Part shown: positions 33,482 to 41,863 of the stretch, piece after piece | Position numbering within the stretch: the first letter of the stretch is position 1 | Layout: each line of letters starts with the position of its first letter | From: DASRYH01 sp035687245 | GTDB lineage: Bacteria; Actinomycetota; Coriobacteriia; Anaerosomatales; PHET01 | Assembly: GCA_035687245.1 (NCBI GenBank) | Contig: DASRYH010000017.1 | Coordinates: forward strand, 1 to 52,001 | Direction of reading: 5' to 3' | Length of the DNA stretch: 52,001 nt | The notes under the pieces: generated by a model | The model's input: the letters and a program-made list of their open reading frames with translations, nothing else | Told to the model about the DNA's origin: nothing | Database searches by the model: none | Made by a program: the position numbers and the translations under genes

Positions 33482-34792
33482 TCAGTTCCCCCCAGGGCCG
33501 CCACCGGGGGCGCCGCCCATCATCATGCCGATACCGCCGCCGCCGCTCGAGCTAGAGCCGCTCGACGAGGAGCTATCGGAAGATGTGCTCGTGGCGGTGA
33601 CGATCTTGTCGCCTTCCTTCACGCCGGTTAGGACCTGGGTGTTGGTGTCGCCGGCGATACCGGTGGTGATGGTGACCTGCTTGGTGGTCGTACCATCAGC
33701 GTTGAGGATGAGGACGTAGGAGTCGCCGGTGGTGCTATCGCTCTTCACGGCAGCATTGGGGACGAGCACGGCGTTTCGAGCCACATCAGTGACGATGGTG
33801 GCGGCCACGGTCATGCCCGGCTTGAGCTTCTTGTTGGTGACGTCGAGGGTGACCGTGACGTCGAAGGTAACGACGCCGGACGAGACCGTGCCCGACTTCG
33901 CGATCTTGGTGACCTTGCCGGTCATCGTGAGGTCGGTGAGTGCGTCGAACTCGAGGTCGGCGCGCTGGCCCACCTTCAGTGACGGCAGATCGACTTCATT
34001 GATGGCGAGCGTGGCGACGAGCGGCTTGTCGGGTACGACCACGACCGGCGCCGATGACGAACTCGTGCTGCTGGTGGTACTCCCCGAGGTGGAGCTGCTC
34101 GAGCTTGCCGAAGAGCTGCTGCTCGAAGACGAACTCGAGCCAGTCCCGACCGTGTCGCCCTCTTCGATGTTGACCGCCCACACGGTGCCCGACACCGGTG
34201 CAGTGACCGTGAGCGCGTCTTCGGCGTCTTTCGCGTCCTGGTAGTCGGAGTACGCGCTGGATCGCGAGGACTTGGACGAGGAGAGTGCGGCCTTGGCGCT
34301 CGTGACGTCGGCCTTGGCCGACTTGATGTCGGAGCTCGAGACGGTGCTCGTGGGCGACTCGGACTGCTTCTGGAGCTTGGTGAGCGCCGCCTTGGCCTTT
34401 GTGAGGTCGGCAGAAGCCCTCGTCACGCTGGCCTTTGCCGTGCGGTACGAGTTGTACGCTTTGGTGGTAGCGGACTCGGCGTCGTCGGGGTCGAGCTTGT
34501 AGAGCGTGTCACCCTCATCGACCTTGTCGCCCTCCTCGACGCTGACCGAGGAGACGGTGCCTGCCGTGTCCGGATAGACATCCGCTTCGTCGTCGACAGC
34601 GAGGTTGCCGCTACCGCTGACGGTAGCCGACACCGTTCCGACCGTCGCCGCCGAGGTCGTGTAGGTGGTCTGGTTCGTGTCCGCCGAATTCGAGGGACGG
34701 ATCGCGAAGTACCAGACCGCAAGTGCAACGAGTGCGAGCGCGCCGAAGGCAAGCCAACCGCGATACCTCCGGACCTTGCGCGTTCGAGCCAT
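33482..34792 (-). CDS. MacA/HlyD-like periplasmic adaptor with poly-Ser insert
   Basis: A 436-residue protein with one N-terminal membrane helix (about 12-30), split lipoyl domains, a coiled-coil hairpin (about 95-190, AKAALTKLQKQSESP) and beta-barrel and MP domains. Two low-complexity regions are notable: a run of about 30 Ser/Thr within the second lipoyl lobe (about residues 218-250) and a Ser then Gly-Met-rich tail. In a one-membrane organism the adaptor would work as a surface funnel or substrate capture part. It is the first gene of the adaptor-ATPase-permease-DUF5666 operon. Confidence 0.88.
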   Translation of the reverse strand: MARTRKVRRYRGWLAFGALALVALAVWYFAIRPSNSADTNQTTYTTSAATVGTVSATVSGSGNLAVDDEADVYPDTAGTVSSVSVEEGDKVDEGDTLYKLDPDDAESATTKAYNSYRTAKASVTRASADLTKAKAALTKLQKQSESPTSTVSSSDIKSAKADVTSAKAALSSSKSSRSSAYSDYQDAKDAEDALTVTAPVSGTVWAVNIEEGDTVGTGSSSSSSSSSSASSSSSTSGSTTSSTSSSSAPVVVVPDKPLVATLAINEVDLPSLKVGQRADLEFDALTDLTMTGKVTKIAKSGTVSSGVVTFDVTVTLDVTNKKLKPGMTVAATIVTDVARNAVLVPNAAVKSDSTTGDSYVLILNADGTTTKQVTITTGIAGDTNTQVLTGVKEGDKIVTATSTSSDSSSSSGSSSSGGGGIGMMMGGAPGGGPGGN

Positions 34793-34873
34793 CTTCCACC
34801 TCCGATGAGTGTTTCCTTAGAAACAGCTTCGCGCAGAAGGGGAGAGGCTACGTCCTGCCAGTGGTGCGACTTC

Positions 34874-34895
34874 GCGTACTACCTAGGGAGTACGC
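34874..34895. promoter_or_regulatory. Palindromic candidate response-regulator operator before the MacA-like gene
   Basis: Arms GCGTACT and AGTACGC with a near-symmetric centre form a 22-bp palindrome with one mismatched pair, 82 bp before the MacA-like start. A related sequence lies before the histidine kinase gene at 36870-36891. The position suggests that the neighbouring NarL-type regulator controls both operons. Confidence 0.6.
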
Positions 34896-34906
34896 CGCGC
34901 GGGGGA

Positions 34907-35578
34907 CTAGTCGCCTGGGGTGGGGATGACCAGAGCGGTCTCGTAGGCGAGCACCACGAGCTGAGCGCGGTCGCGTGCGCCCAGCTTCATCATCACGCGC
35001 GAGACGTGCGTCTTCGACGTCATCGGGCTGATGAAGAGTTTGGCGGCGATCTCGTCGTTGGAGAGGCCCTGAGCCACGAGCGACATGACCTCGAGCTCGC
35101 GCTCGGTGAGCACCGAGAGCGCGTCCGGATGCGCCTTGCGAACCTCAGGTCGCGACGCGAACTCGCGGATGAGGCGACGAGTGACCGACGGTGCGAGCAG
35201 CGCCTCGCCGCGCGAAATCACGCGCACGGCGTCGAGCAGCTGCTCGGGCTCGGTGTCTTTGAGCAGGAAGCCTGAAGCGCCTGCTCGCAGCGCCTCGTAG
35301 ACGTACTCGTCAGCGTCGAAGGTCGTGAGCACCAGCACGTGCACCGTGCCCGAAGGGTCCGCTTCGAGAATCTGGCGAGTCGCTTCGAGACCATCCATCT
35401 CCGGCATGCGCACGTCCATGAGCACGACGTCGGGCAGGAGTTCGGCGCACATCTTGACCGCTTCGGCACCGTTGTTCGCCTCGCCGATCACGTCGAGGTC
35501 GTCTGCCGAATCGAGGAGGACGTGAAAGCCCGCGCGCACGAGAGCCTGGTCGTCGGCGATGAGTATGCGGGTCGTCAT
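34907..35578 (-). CDS. NarL/LuxR-type response regulator
   Basis: A 223-residue regulator. Receiver domain with DD (9-10), phosphoacceptor D55 in VVLMDVRMPE, and T/K switch residues in VLTTFDADEYVYEA and GFLLKDT. The C-terminal LuxR HTH has LTERELEVMSLVAQGLSNDE. It overlaps the kinase gene by 4 bp, a standard kinase-regulator pair of the LiaRS/DesKR type. The likely targets are the adjacent MacAB-like operon and its own operon. Confidence 0.93.
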   Translation of the reverse strand: MTTRILIADDQALVRAGFHVLLDSADDLDVIGEANNGAEAVKMCAELLPDVVLMDVRMPEMDGLEATRQILEADPSGTVHVLVLTTFDADEYVYEALRAGASGFLLKDTEPEQLLDAVRVISRGEALLAPSVTRRLIREFASRPEVRKAHPDALSVLTERELEVMSLVAQGLSNDEIAAKLFISPMTSKTHVSRVMMKLGARDRAQLVVLAYETALVIPTPGD

Positions 35579-36822
35579 GAGTTGCTCCTCGACAGGGGAA
35601 TGATCGCAGTGACGCAGAAGCCTCGGTCGTCCGAGCAGCGTCCGGCGGCAAACGAACCTGCCAGCGCCTCAACGCGCTCGCGCATGCCGCGCAGGCCGTG
35701 ACCGCCGCCGTTGGATGCAGCATCCGGGCCGTGTCCGTCGTCGCTCACTTCGATGGCAAGCGTTTTGGGACCGATCACGATGCTGACCGACGCCGAAGTG
35801 GCCTGCGCGTGGCGCATCACGTTGGTGAGAGCTTCCTGCACGATGCGGTAGCCGGAGACCGAAGCGTAGGCAGGTACGGCTGCAAGATCGCCTGCGACCG
35901 CGAGCTTCACGTCGATGCCGGCGTCGCGCACGCGCGCCACGAGCTGGTCGGTCCAGGTGAGGTCGGCGGCCGGCTCGAGCGGCGTCTCACTTTCGCCACT
36001 GCGAAGCACGTTGAGCATCGAGCGCAGCTCTCCCAGCGCGCCCTTGGCGGTCGCGCGGATGTTGCGCAGCGACTCCTTGGCCTGCGCGGGGTTCTTCTCC
36101 ACGACGGCTTCCGCCGCAGCCGACTGCACGCTCACGATCGAGAGGCTGTGGGCGAGGATGTCGTGCACCTCGCGTGCGATGTGGACTCGCTCTTCCTCGA
36201 CGCGCCGTAGCGCCTCTTCTTCTCGCGTGCGCTCAGCTTCGGCGGCCCGACGTTCGACTTCGATGACGTAGCTTCGGCGGTTGCGCTCAGCCTCGCCGAG
36301 GATCGCTGCGGCCGAGACCAGCGTGAAGGTACCGACGGCATCGCCCACCCAGCGGGCGTTCTCGAGAAACGCGAAGGCGGGAACGGCGACGACGAGCACG
36401 ATCACGAGAAGCGCCAGCAGGCCGACGCGCCGCTTCTTTGCTTCGGCAGCCAGCGTGTACATCGCGACCATCGGTGCGAGCACCAGAAACGACGGCGGCA
36501 TCGGCTGGCTGAGATAGAAGATCGTCGCCGTGCCGGCGAAGACCAGAGAGAGCCACGGCACGATTCGGCGGAACGAGAGCGGCAGAAACGCCACGACGGC
36601 CAGGACGTAGGGCAGCACGCCGATCTGCTTGGGGATGTCGCGGAAGCGGTGCTCGAGGCCTTCGAAGCCCTGCGGGGGCGTGCCGGAGCGCCTCAGGTAC
36701 TGCACGAACCAGATCTGGAAGCATACGAGCGCCGCCAGCCCGATCGCTGTCGCGATGTCGACCACCACCGGGTCGATGTTCTTCAGACGTGTCTTGATGT
36801 TCGTGATGTCCATGGGGTTCAT
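35575..36822 (-). CDS. HisKA_3-type sensor histidine kinase
   Basis: A 415-residue kinase with about five to six membrane helices (residues 20-170), a dimerisation domain with phosphoacceptor histidine in HIAREVHDILAHSLSIVS, and an HATPase domain with VSDDGHGPDAASNGGGHG containing the G1 and G2 boxes. There is almost no extracytoplasmic domain, so it likely senses membrane state like LiaS or DesK kinases. ATG 36822 or ATG 36813 are both possible starts; neither has a strong ribosome site. Confidence 0.9.
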   Translation of the reverse strand: MNPMDITNIKTRLKNIDPVVVDIATAIGLAALVCFQIWFVQYLRRSGTPPQGFEGLEHRFRDIPKQIGVLPYVLAVVAFLPLSFRRIVPWLSLVFAGTATIFYLSQPMPPSFLVLAPMVAMYTLAAEAKKRRVGLLALLVIVLVVAVPAFAFLENARWVGDAVGTFTLVSAAAILGEAERNRRSYVIEVERRAAEAERTREEEALRRVEEERVHIAREVHDILAHSLSIVSVQSAAAEAVVEKNPAQAKESLRNIRATAKGALGELRSMLNVLRSGESETPLEPAADLTWTDQLVARVRDAGIDVKLAVAGDLAAVPAYASVSGYRIVQEALTNVMRHAQATSASVSIVIGPKTLAIEVSDDGHGPDAASNGGGHGLRGMRERVEALAGSFAAGRCSDDRGFCVTAIIPLSRSNS

Positions 36823-36869
36823 GGTAGCCGCGCGACGCCCCTGCCGACACCCACCGCCGAAGTACCTTC

Positions 36870-36891
36870 GTCTGCTACCACGGGAGTACGC
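36870..36891. promoter_or_regulatory. Partial copy of the operator, before the histidine kinase gene
   Basis: This copy keeps the right half, GGGAGTACGC, and the CTACC of the left half seen at 34874-34895, while the outer left arm differs. It lies about 48 bp before the kinase start, compatible with autoregulation. Confidence 0.5.
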
Positions 36892-36951
36892 CGAAAGGGC
36901 GCCGCAAGCGCGCGATGCAGGAGATGATGCGGCGCGGTACTGCGCGGCGAG

Positions 36952-37527
36952 CTAGTCGTCGAGCCAGTGCACCTCGCCGCTCGCGAGCTTGTAGGCCGCA
37001 CCGGCGACCTCCGCCTCAGGCTCGAAGCTCGCGAGGAAGCCGCGCAGCTGGGTGACGGTGTCGCGCACATGGTCGTCGACGGCCGCTGCGAGCAGTGCAT
37101 CGTCGGCGTCGGCCGGCGCGAGGCCCGGATCGACGTGGCTGACGTCGATCTTCTCCACGATGGGAGCGAGCCAGTCGGGGGCGTCACCCGCCAGAGCCGC
37201 GCTCACAGCCCCGCAGTCCTCATGGCCGAGTACGACCACGAGCCGGCTGCCGAGCTTCTGCACGGCGAAGCGGATCGATGCGAGGCTCGCTGCCGCGAGC
37301 ACGTGCCCAGCAGTGCGCACGACGAAGAGCTCGCCGACGCCCGCGTCGAAGACGGCCTCGACCGGTACGCGCGAGTCTGAGCAGCCCACAACAACAGCGA
37401 ACGGCTGCTGCCCCTCGACCGAGGCGTTGCGCTCGTCGCCGACGAAGCGGTGCAGCGATTCGCCCGAGGCGAAACGAGCGTTGCCGTCCCTGAGCTCGGC
37501 CAGTGCGGCCTTTGCGTCGAGCGTCAT
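36952..37527 (-). CDS. Beta-class carbonic anhydrase
   Basis: A 191-residue enzyme with the zinc and catalytic residues of the beta class: C49, D51 and R53 in GCSDSR, and H102 and C105 in GHEDCG. It interconverts CO2 and bicarbonate. ATG 37527 begins at the family's usual N-terminus; an upstream in-frame ATG would add 20 unrelated residues. No operon partner is evident. Confidence 0.92.
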   Translation of the reverse strand: MTLDAKAALAELRDGNARFASGESLHRFVGDERNASVEGQQPFAVVVGCSDSRVPVEAVFDAGVGELFVVRTAGHVLAAASLASIRFAVQKLGSRLVVVLGHEDCGAVSAALAGDAPDWLAPIVEKIDVSHVDPGLAPADADDALLAAAVDDHVRDTVTQLRGFLASFEPEAEVAGAAYKLASGEVHWLDD

Positions 37528-37567
37528 CGAGCGGACCTTTCGTTTCGCGGTGTGTGTACAGCGTATC

Positions 37568-38689
37568 TCACTGGGCACCCGACTCACTCTCGCGGGCGGC
37601 CGACGCGTAGGTGGCCTCGGTGACGGGAGCGGGGGGTAGCGGCTTTGCCAGCCCCACGAGCCTGCAGCTCACCGGCCACTTCGCGAGCAGCGCCGAGACA
37701 GCGAACGAGCCGACGGTCGCACCGACGAAGACGGCCAGCGGGAACCACGTCTGCAGCCAGAGCGATTCGGCCGCGTTGGCCTTGAGCGCTTGTTTGACTG
37801 CCGTGAGGAAGAGCGGGTGCACGAAGTAAACGCCGAAGGAGAGCCCGGCACCGCGGAGGATCACGGGTTCGAAGCGCTCAAGCGTGGGCTCGATGCAGAG
37901 GGCGGCTGCGACGAGCCCGAGCACCGTAGCGGCCATGTAGGCCGGCTCCACGAGGCGGCGCAGGAGCTCGGGCAGCTGGGCGGTGAGCCCGTAGCTTGCC
38001 GCCAGCACTCCCGCCGTGCCGAAGGCGAGTAGCAGCAACGCGATCCACCACGACGCGATGCGCGGGCGGCGCAGCGCGAACCACGCACCGAGCGCCATGT
38101 GGGGCAGGTGCCCGATGACGTGCGCGGCGAACGCCCACGAGAGGTCGCCACCCAACGCGCGCGCGGCGCTCATGATCGCGGGGCCCGCAGCGATGCGCAG
38201 CGCGTAGCAGGCCACGACAAGCAGCTCCGGCGAGAACAGCGCGATTCGGCTCGCGACCGGCGTGAGCAGGTAGAAGGTGAGCAGCATCGGGATGAAGTAG
38301 AGGTGATACCAGGTGTGGCCGGTCAGCAGCAGACCGAAGGCCCTCCCAAGTGAGTCGGGAGGAGTTCCGCGGCCGTAGAGCACGGCCATGTAGATTGCCG
38401 ACCACGCCACGAACGGAACCGCGATGACCGAGGCCCGCCGGAAGAGAAACGAGCCGAACTCCCCGGCGCGCATGGGGCGGCTCCAGATGAACAGGCCCGA
38501 GATGAAGACGAAGAGCGGCACGGCGAAGTGCAGCAGTTCGTCGAAGAGCCGCACCGGTGACGTCGCCGACGCCAGATGGCGGTAGGGCATGAGCGTGTGG
38601 ATGCCCACGACGGCGACGATCGCGAAGACGCGCAGCGCGTCGTAGGCGACGATGCGGCGGACCGGCTGCTTTTCGGCGACGGCGTTCAT
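37568..38689 (-). CDS. Acyltransferase-3 (OafA/YrhL) membrane protein
   Basis: A 373-residue protein with about ten membrane helices and the acyltransferase-3 start (IVAYDALRVFAIVAVVGIHT, with the conserved histidine) and WYHLYFIPMLLTFYLLTPV later. Such proteins O-acetylate surface glycans or other extracytoplasmic molecules. ATG 38689 is chosen because the first helix follows after 15 residues; an upstream extension has no family match. It is outside the main EPS region but could act on the same polymer. Confidence 0.85.
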   Translation of the reverse strand: MNAVAEKQPVRRIVAYDALRVFAIVAVVGIHTLMPYRHLASATSPVRLFDELLHFAVPLFVFISGLFIWSRPMRAGEFGSFLFRRASVIAVPFVAWSAIYMAVLYGRGTPPDSLGRAFGLLLTGHTWYHLYFIPMLLTFYLLTPVASRIALFSPELLVVACYALRIAAGPAIMSAARALGGDLSWAFAAHVIGHLPHMALGAWFALRRPRIASWWIALLLLAFGTAGVLAASYGLTAQLPELLRRLVEPAYMAATVLGLVAAALCIEPTLERFEPVILRGAGLSFGVYFVHPLFLTAVKQALKANAAESLWLQTWFPLAVFVGATVGSFAVSALLAKWPVSCRLVGLAKPLPPAPVTEATYASAARESESGAQ

Positions 38690-38798
38690 GCGCGTCAGTG
38701 TAGCGAACGCGCCAGCGTCGGCATGAGAGGCGCTAGCCGCTAGACTGTGTGCGTTTGCGTGACTGAGAGTGTCGTCCCCGTTGAATCGAGGAGCGTTC

Positions 38799-39254
38799 GT
38801 GGCCCGCTGTTCGTACCACCCGGATGTCGAAACCGAGATGACTTGCCAGGAGTGCGGCAAGCCCATCTGTCCCAAAGAGATGGTGCTCACGCCTGTGGGC
38901 TACAAGTGCCCCGAGGACGCGCGGCCGAAGCGCAGTCAGTACACGTTCGTAAAGCCGAAGCAGCTCGCGACCGCGGTCGGCGTGGGGCTCGTGGCGGGTG
39001 TAGGCGGCGGCCTGCTGCTAGGCGCGGTGTCATGGGGCGGCCTGCTCCTTGGGGTGCTGTGGGGCATGGCGGTGAGCGAGGCGGTGCGCCGCGCCTCAGG
39101 CGGGCACCGTGGAGCGGCCGTGGGTGTCGTGGCGTCGGCTTCGATCTTCGTTGGCTGGCTAGCCGGTTCGTTCACCGGCGGCTTCTCACTATTGACCGCC
39201 ATCATCGCGATCGCCGTCGCACTCATTCAGCTCGCGGTGATTGAGTTTCGCTAG
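38799..39254 (+). CDS. Small membrane protein with N-terminal B-box-like zinc finger
   Basis: A 151-residue protein. Residues 1-40 hold a Cys/His cluster (CSYHPDVETEMTCQECGKPI, then CP and YKCPED) of the kind found before membrane domains in many bacterial proteins. Then come about four hydrophobic helices rich in glycine. Function is unknown. GTG 38799 has GAGGAG five bases upstream and gives the zinc finger at the very start; a GTG at 38769 lacks a site. Confidence 0.72.
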   Translation: MARCSYHPDVETEMTCQECGKPICPKEMVLTPVGYKCPEDARPKRSQYTFVKPKQLATAVGVGLVAGVGGGLLLGAVSWGGLLLGVLWGMAVSEAVRRASGGHRGAAVGVVASASIFVGWLAGSFTGGFSLLTAIIAIAVALIQLAVIEFR

Positions 39255-39297
39255 GGCGCTGGCGCTACGGCGCGGCAGGGAATCGATACGAGAAACG

Positions 39298-39319
39298 AAG
39301 GCCCCTGGTAAGGGGCCTT
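39298..39319 (+). terminator. Hairpin terminator ending in the TTCGGCA motif
   Basis: Nine-base arms (AAGGCCCCT / AGGGGCCTT) and a GGTA loop follow the zinc-finger gene by 44 bp. The 3' arm runs straight into CGGCATTCTT, thus including one copy of the over-represented TTCGGCA motif. Confidence 0.75.
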
Positions 39320-39339
39320 CGGCATTCTTGGAGACGGCC

Positions 39340-39481
39340 CCGTGCCGCCGGAGCACGGTTCTGCGAACAGTCGTCGTCCGCGGTTGAGATATGACAACCG
39401 CGCCACGCGCCGAGACGGACGAGATCTCGCGGACAGATCCAGCGTGGCGATTCAACGACGATCGCGCACGATTTCGTGCGC
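39340..39481 (+). promoter_or_regulatory. Hairpin-rich leader of the YiiX-like gene
   Basis: Three inverted repeats lie in 142 bp: CCGTGC/GCACGG (39340-39358), CGCGGTTG/CAACCGCG (39379-39402, 8-bp arms, a possible operator) and GCGCACG/CGTGCGC (39464-39481), the last ending four bases before the GGAGGT ribosome site. They could form a structured leader or protein-binding sites. No known riboswitch class is recognised. Confidence 0.45.
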
Positions 39482-39495
39482 TGTGGAGGTGTGCC

Positions 39496-40140
39496 ATGAG
39501 ACTGCGACTACTTGCGACGGCCCTGACCGTCGCTCTGACCCTCTCGCTCTCCGCCGAATGCTATGCGGCACCCAAGAAGCTCGGGCCCGACGGGCGGGTG
39601 CCCGCCAAGTGGGACCAGCCCAAGCCCTTGCAGGTGAACCATCCGGACGTCGCCCCTCTGGCGGCGGGCGGTGACGGCACTGGCTACAACACGCTGTCGT
39701 TCTCGTCCTTCGACGACGGCGACATGGTCGTGACTGGGGGAAGCCCCACTGGTCACGCTGGGGAGTGGGACGAGCGCTACTACCTCGGTTCACTCGCCGA
39801 CAAGTGCATCTGGAGCGCGAACACCGCGCCGGTCAATGGCGTGCAGCGCGAGGAGCCGCGCAAGTACCGCGCCTATGACAACGCATGGGGCTTGTGGGTC
39901 CCGTCAGTCTCGGCGACCAAGCGCACGGCTGCCCGCTCGTACTGCAAGTCGCAGTCCGGCGAGCCCTACGACATCTCGTCGAGCAAGACCGACACCTCGC
40001 GCTGGTACTGCAGCAAGCTCGCGTGGGGCTCTTACAAGTCCGCCGCCGGGATCGATCTAGATGCCGACGGCGGCTACTGGGTCTGGCCCATCGATCTCGT
40101 AAACGACTCGCAGACCGCGGTCTTTGCTTCGGCGAAGTAG
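39496..40140 (+). CDS. Secreted YiiX-like NlpC/P60-superfamily hydrolase
   Basis: A 214-residue protein with a signal peptide (about residues 1-24, ends CYA). The mature part resembles permuted papain-like YiiX/YebB hydrolases: DDGDMVVTGGSPTGHAGEWD supplies the histidine region and SRWYCSKLAWGSYKSAAGID the likely nucleophilic cysteine, followed by DADGGYWVWPIDL. It may cut cell-wall peptides or amide/ester bonds outside the cell. ATG 39496 has GGAGGT five bases upstream and starts exactly at the signal peptide. A terminator follows. Confidence 0.78.
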   Translation: MRLRLLATALTVALTLSLSAECYAAPKKLGPDGRVPAKWDQPKPLQVNHPDVAPLAAGGDGTGYNTLSFSSFDDGDMVVTGGSPTGHAGEWDERYYLGSLADKCIWSANTAPVNGVQREEPRKYRAYDNAWGLWVPSVSATKRTAARSYCKSQSGEPYDISSSKTDTSRWYCSKLAWGSYKSAAGIDLDADGGYWVWPIDLVNDSQTAVFASAK

Positions 40141-40149
40141 CCCGTGAAA

Positions 40150-40178
40150 GGGGCGCTCGGGGAGAAGCCGGGCGCCCC
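40150..40178 (+). terminator. Terminator after the YiiX-like gene
   Basis: An 11-bp stem starting GGGGCGC and ending GCGCCCC with a 7-base loop, 9 bp after the stop. It lies between the YiiX-like and lipoprotein genes. Confidence 0.65.
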
Positions 40179-40197
40179 GCTCGCGAGAGGAGGAGCG

Positions 40198-41289
40198 ATG
40201 CGAGGCAAGGGAGTCCGCGCGGCTACGGCCGTGGCGGTGGCGTGTATCGCGCTGCTCGCGGCGTTGGCGTGCGGGGGCTGCAGGAGCGAAGCTTCGCACG
40301 CGAAGGCGTCGGAGGACGGGCCGGTAGCTGTCGTCCTCGTGCATACGAAGTCGGGGAGCGAACTCGACGTCGTCGACCTGTCGACGATGCGGCTGGCGCG
40401 GCGCGTGAAGCTGCGCTCGCTCTGTCTCGAGATCGCCGCAGATGCGCGAACACGCACGGTGGTGACAGCGCAGTGTGGAGGCCCCGACCGCTCCGCGGAC
40501 GACGCCGCGGGGATCTACCGGATCGGAGAGCGGAAGGTTCGCTACGTCGAGCTGGGGATTCCCAACCCGCTCGATGTGGCGACTGCGGGTGGCGTCGCGC
40601 TCCTGGTGCACGGCTTCGAGCGCAGCGGCCGGCTTGTCACCACGCGGATGGACGTGGCCACGCAGCATGTTCTGGGACATGGGAGCCTTGGCCCCGGCGC
40701 ACTGGCACCTCTCGCCTGGCGCGATGGCTTCATCGTTCCCGAGATCGATGTCGCATCAGATCCTCTTGCTTGCAGCCTCGTCGCTATGGACCGCGACGGA
40801 CGTGCCAGCGCGCTCGGTTCGCTCGACGCTCGACGCGCGGCGCTCGTAGCGCCTGAGGCCGGAGCCGCCGGACCCCCGCGTCTGATCCTCAGCCGGGCGT
40901 CTGAGCCGGGCTCCGATGCGTCGTGGTCGCTTGCCCGGTTGGGGGCCTCCGGCATCGAGTCAGAGGCACCTATCTCGGCGCTTCAGTACGGCGTCGCGGA
41001 CGCGTGCATGTGGGGCGAGCTGCTTGCCGTAGCAGACGCTGACGGGGTCGACATGTCAGACCCCGGCGACACATTGTGGGTGTTTGACCCAGGCACCGGT
41101 GAGCAGAAGCTCGCACTTCGCATCGCCGGTGGCATGCCTGCGGCGGTTGCCAGTTGGCAAGGGAGACTGCTGGTCGCGGATGGTGTGAGCGGTGACCTGC
41201 TCGAGTACGCCTCAGACGGTCGGCTGAGGTCACGGCTGAAGCTGGGCGGTGCCCCGGTTGGGAGCGCGGCTCTGGTGGTGGTACCGTGA
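40198..41289 (+). CDS. Predicted lipoprotein, possibly beta-propeller
   Basis: A 363-residue protein with a lipoprotein signal (ALACGGC, cysteine about residue 28). The mature part has repeated beta-strand-turn patterns such as LDVVDLSTMRLARRVKLRSL, DVATAGGVALLVHGFERSG and LWVFDPGTGEQKLALRI, with the look of a seven-bladed propeller. No enzyme motif is seen and I do not recognise the family. ATG 40198 has AGAGGAGG upstream and is preferred to GTG 40144, which lies in the terminator. It may form a unit with the gene before it. Confidence 0.6.
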   Translation: MRGKGVRAATAVAVACIALLAALACGGCRSEASHAKASEDGPVAVVLVHTKSGSELDVVDLSTMRLARRVKLRSLCLEIAADARTRTVVTAQCGGPDRSADDAAGIYRIGERKVRYVELGIPNPLDVATAGGVALLVHGFERSGRLVTTRMDVATQHVLGHGSLGPGALAPLAWRDGFIVPEIDVASDPLACSLVAMDRDGRASALGSLDARRAALVAPEAGAAGPPRLILSRASEPGSDASWSLARLGASGIESEAPISALQYGVADACMWGELLAVADADGVDMSDPGDTLWVFDPGTGEQKLALRIAGGMPAAVASWQGRLLVADGVSGDLLEYASDGRLRSRLKLGGAPVGSAALVVVP

Positions 41290-41353
41290 AACGTGATTGG
41301 GCCAGTCCCCAATCGGTTAGGTACACGAATCCGTGTCCGGAAGGGAGCAGCTC

Positions 41354-41749
41354 GTGCTACAGGAGTTCAAGGAGTTCGCGCTCAAGGGCAACGCAATCAC
41401 ACTCGCAGTTGGTGTCGTGATGGGTGCGGCGTTCAACGCCATCATCTCCGCAATCGTGGCGGGTCTCTTCACGCCGATCATCGGTGTGCTCATCGGTGGT
41501 GTGGACTTGGTGAACGCGACGTTCTCGGTCGGCGGTGCGGTATTCGGCTGGGGCGCGGTTATCGACGCATTCCTCAAGTTCATCTTCACCGCAATCGCGC
41601 TGTTCATCGTCGTCAAGTTCGTCGCCAAGTTCCAGAAAGAAGAGGAAGAGGCTGACCCGAGCATTCGACCGTGCCCGTTCTGTCTGACCGAGATTCCAAC
41701 GGCCGCGTCGCGCTGCCCGGCGTGCACATCTGAGGTCACGCCCGCCTAA
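41354..41749 (+). CDS. mscL: Large-conductance mechanosensitive channel with C-terminal zinc ribbon
   Basis: A 131-residue MscL. The N-terminal LQEFKEFALKGNAITLAVGV and TM1 GAAFNAIISAIVAGLFTPII are unmistakable; TM2 is FLKFIFTAIALFIVV. The channel opens on osmotic downshock. After the helical bundle (KFQKEEEEAD) the protein ends in a zinc ribbon, CPFC...CPAC, an addition not present in E. coli MscL. GTG 41354 with AAGGGA upstream gives the standard N-terminus. A terminator follows. Confidence 0.92.
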   Translation: MLQEFKEFALKGNAITLAVGVVMGAAFNAIISAIVAGLFTPIIGVLIGGVDLVNATFSVGGAVFGWGAVIDAFLKFIFTAIALFIVVKFVAKFQKEEEEADPSIRPCPFCLTEIPTAASRCPACTSEVTPA

Positions 41750-41763
41750 TCCGCGGCTAAGAG

Positions 41764-41782
41764 CACCCGCCTCTCGCGGGTG
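41764..41782 (+). terminator. Terminator after mscL
   Basis: CACCCGC and GCGGGTG pair around a 5-base loop, 15 bp after the stop codon. Confidence 0.65.
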
Positions 41783-41863
41783 GAGATTCGGTGGAGAGCG
41801 AATAGGAAACCCCGTTGGGGCGTATTCTTCGCTATGGAACCGTGTCCAACCCGTGAGAGGTGA

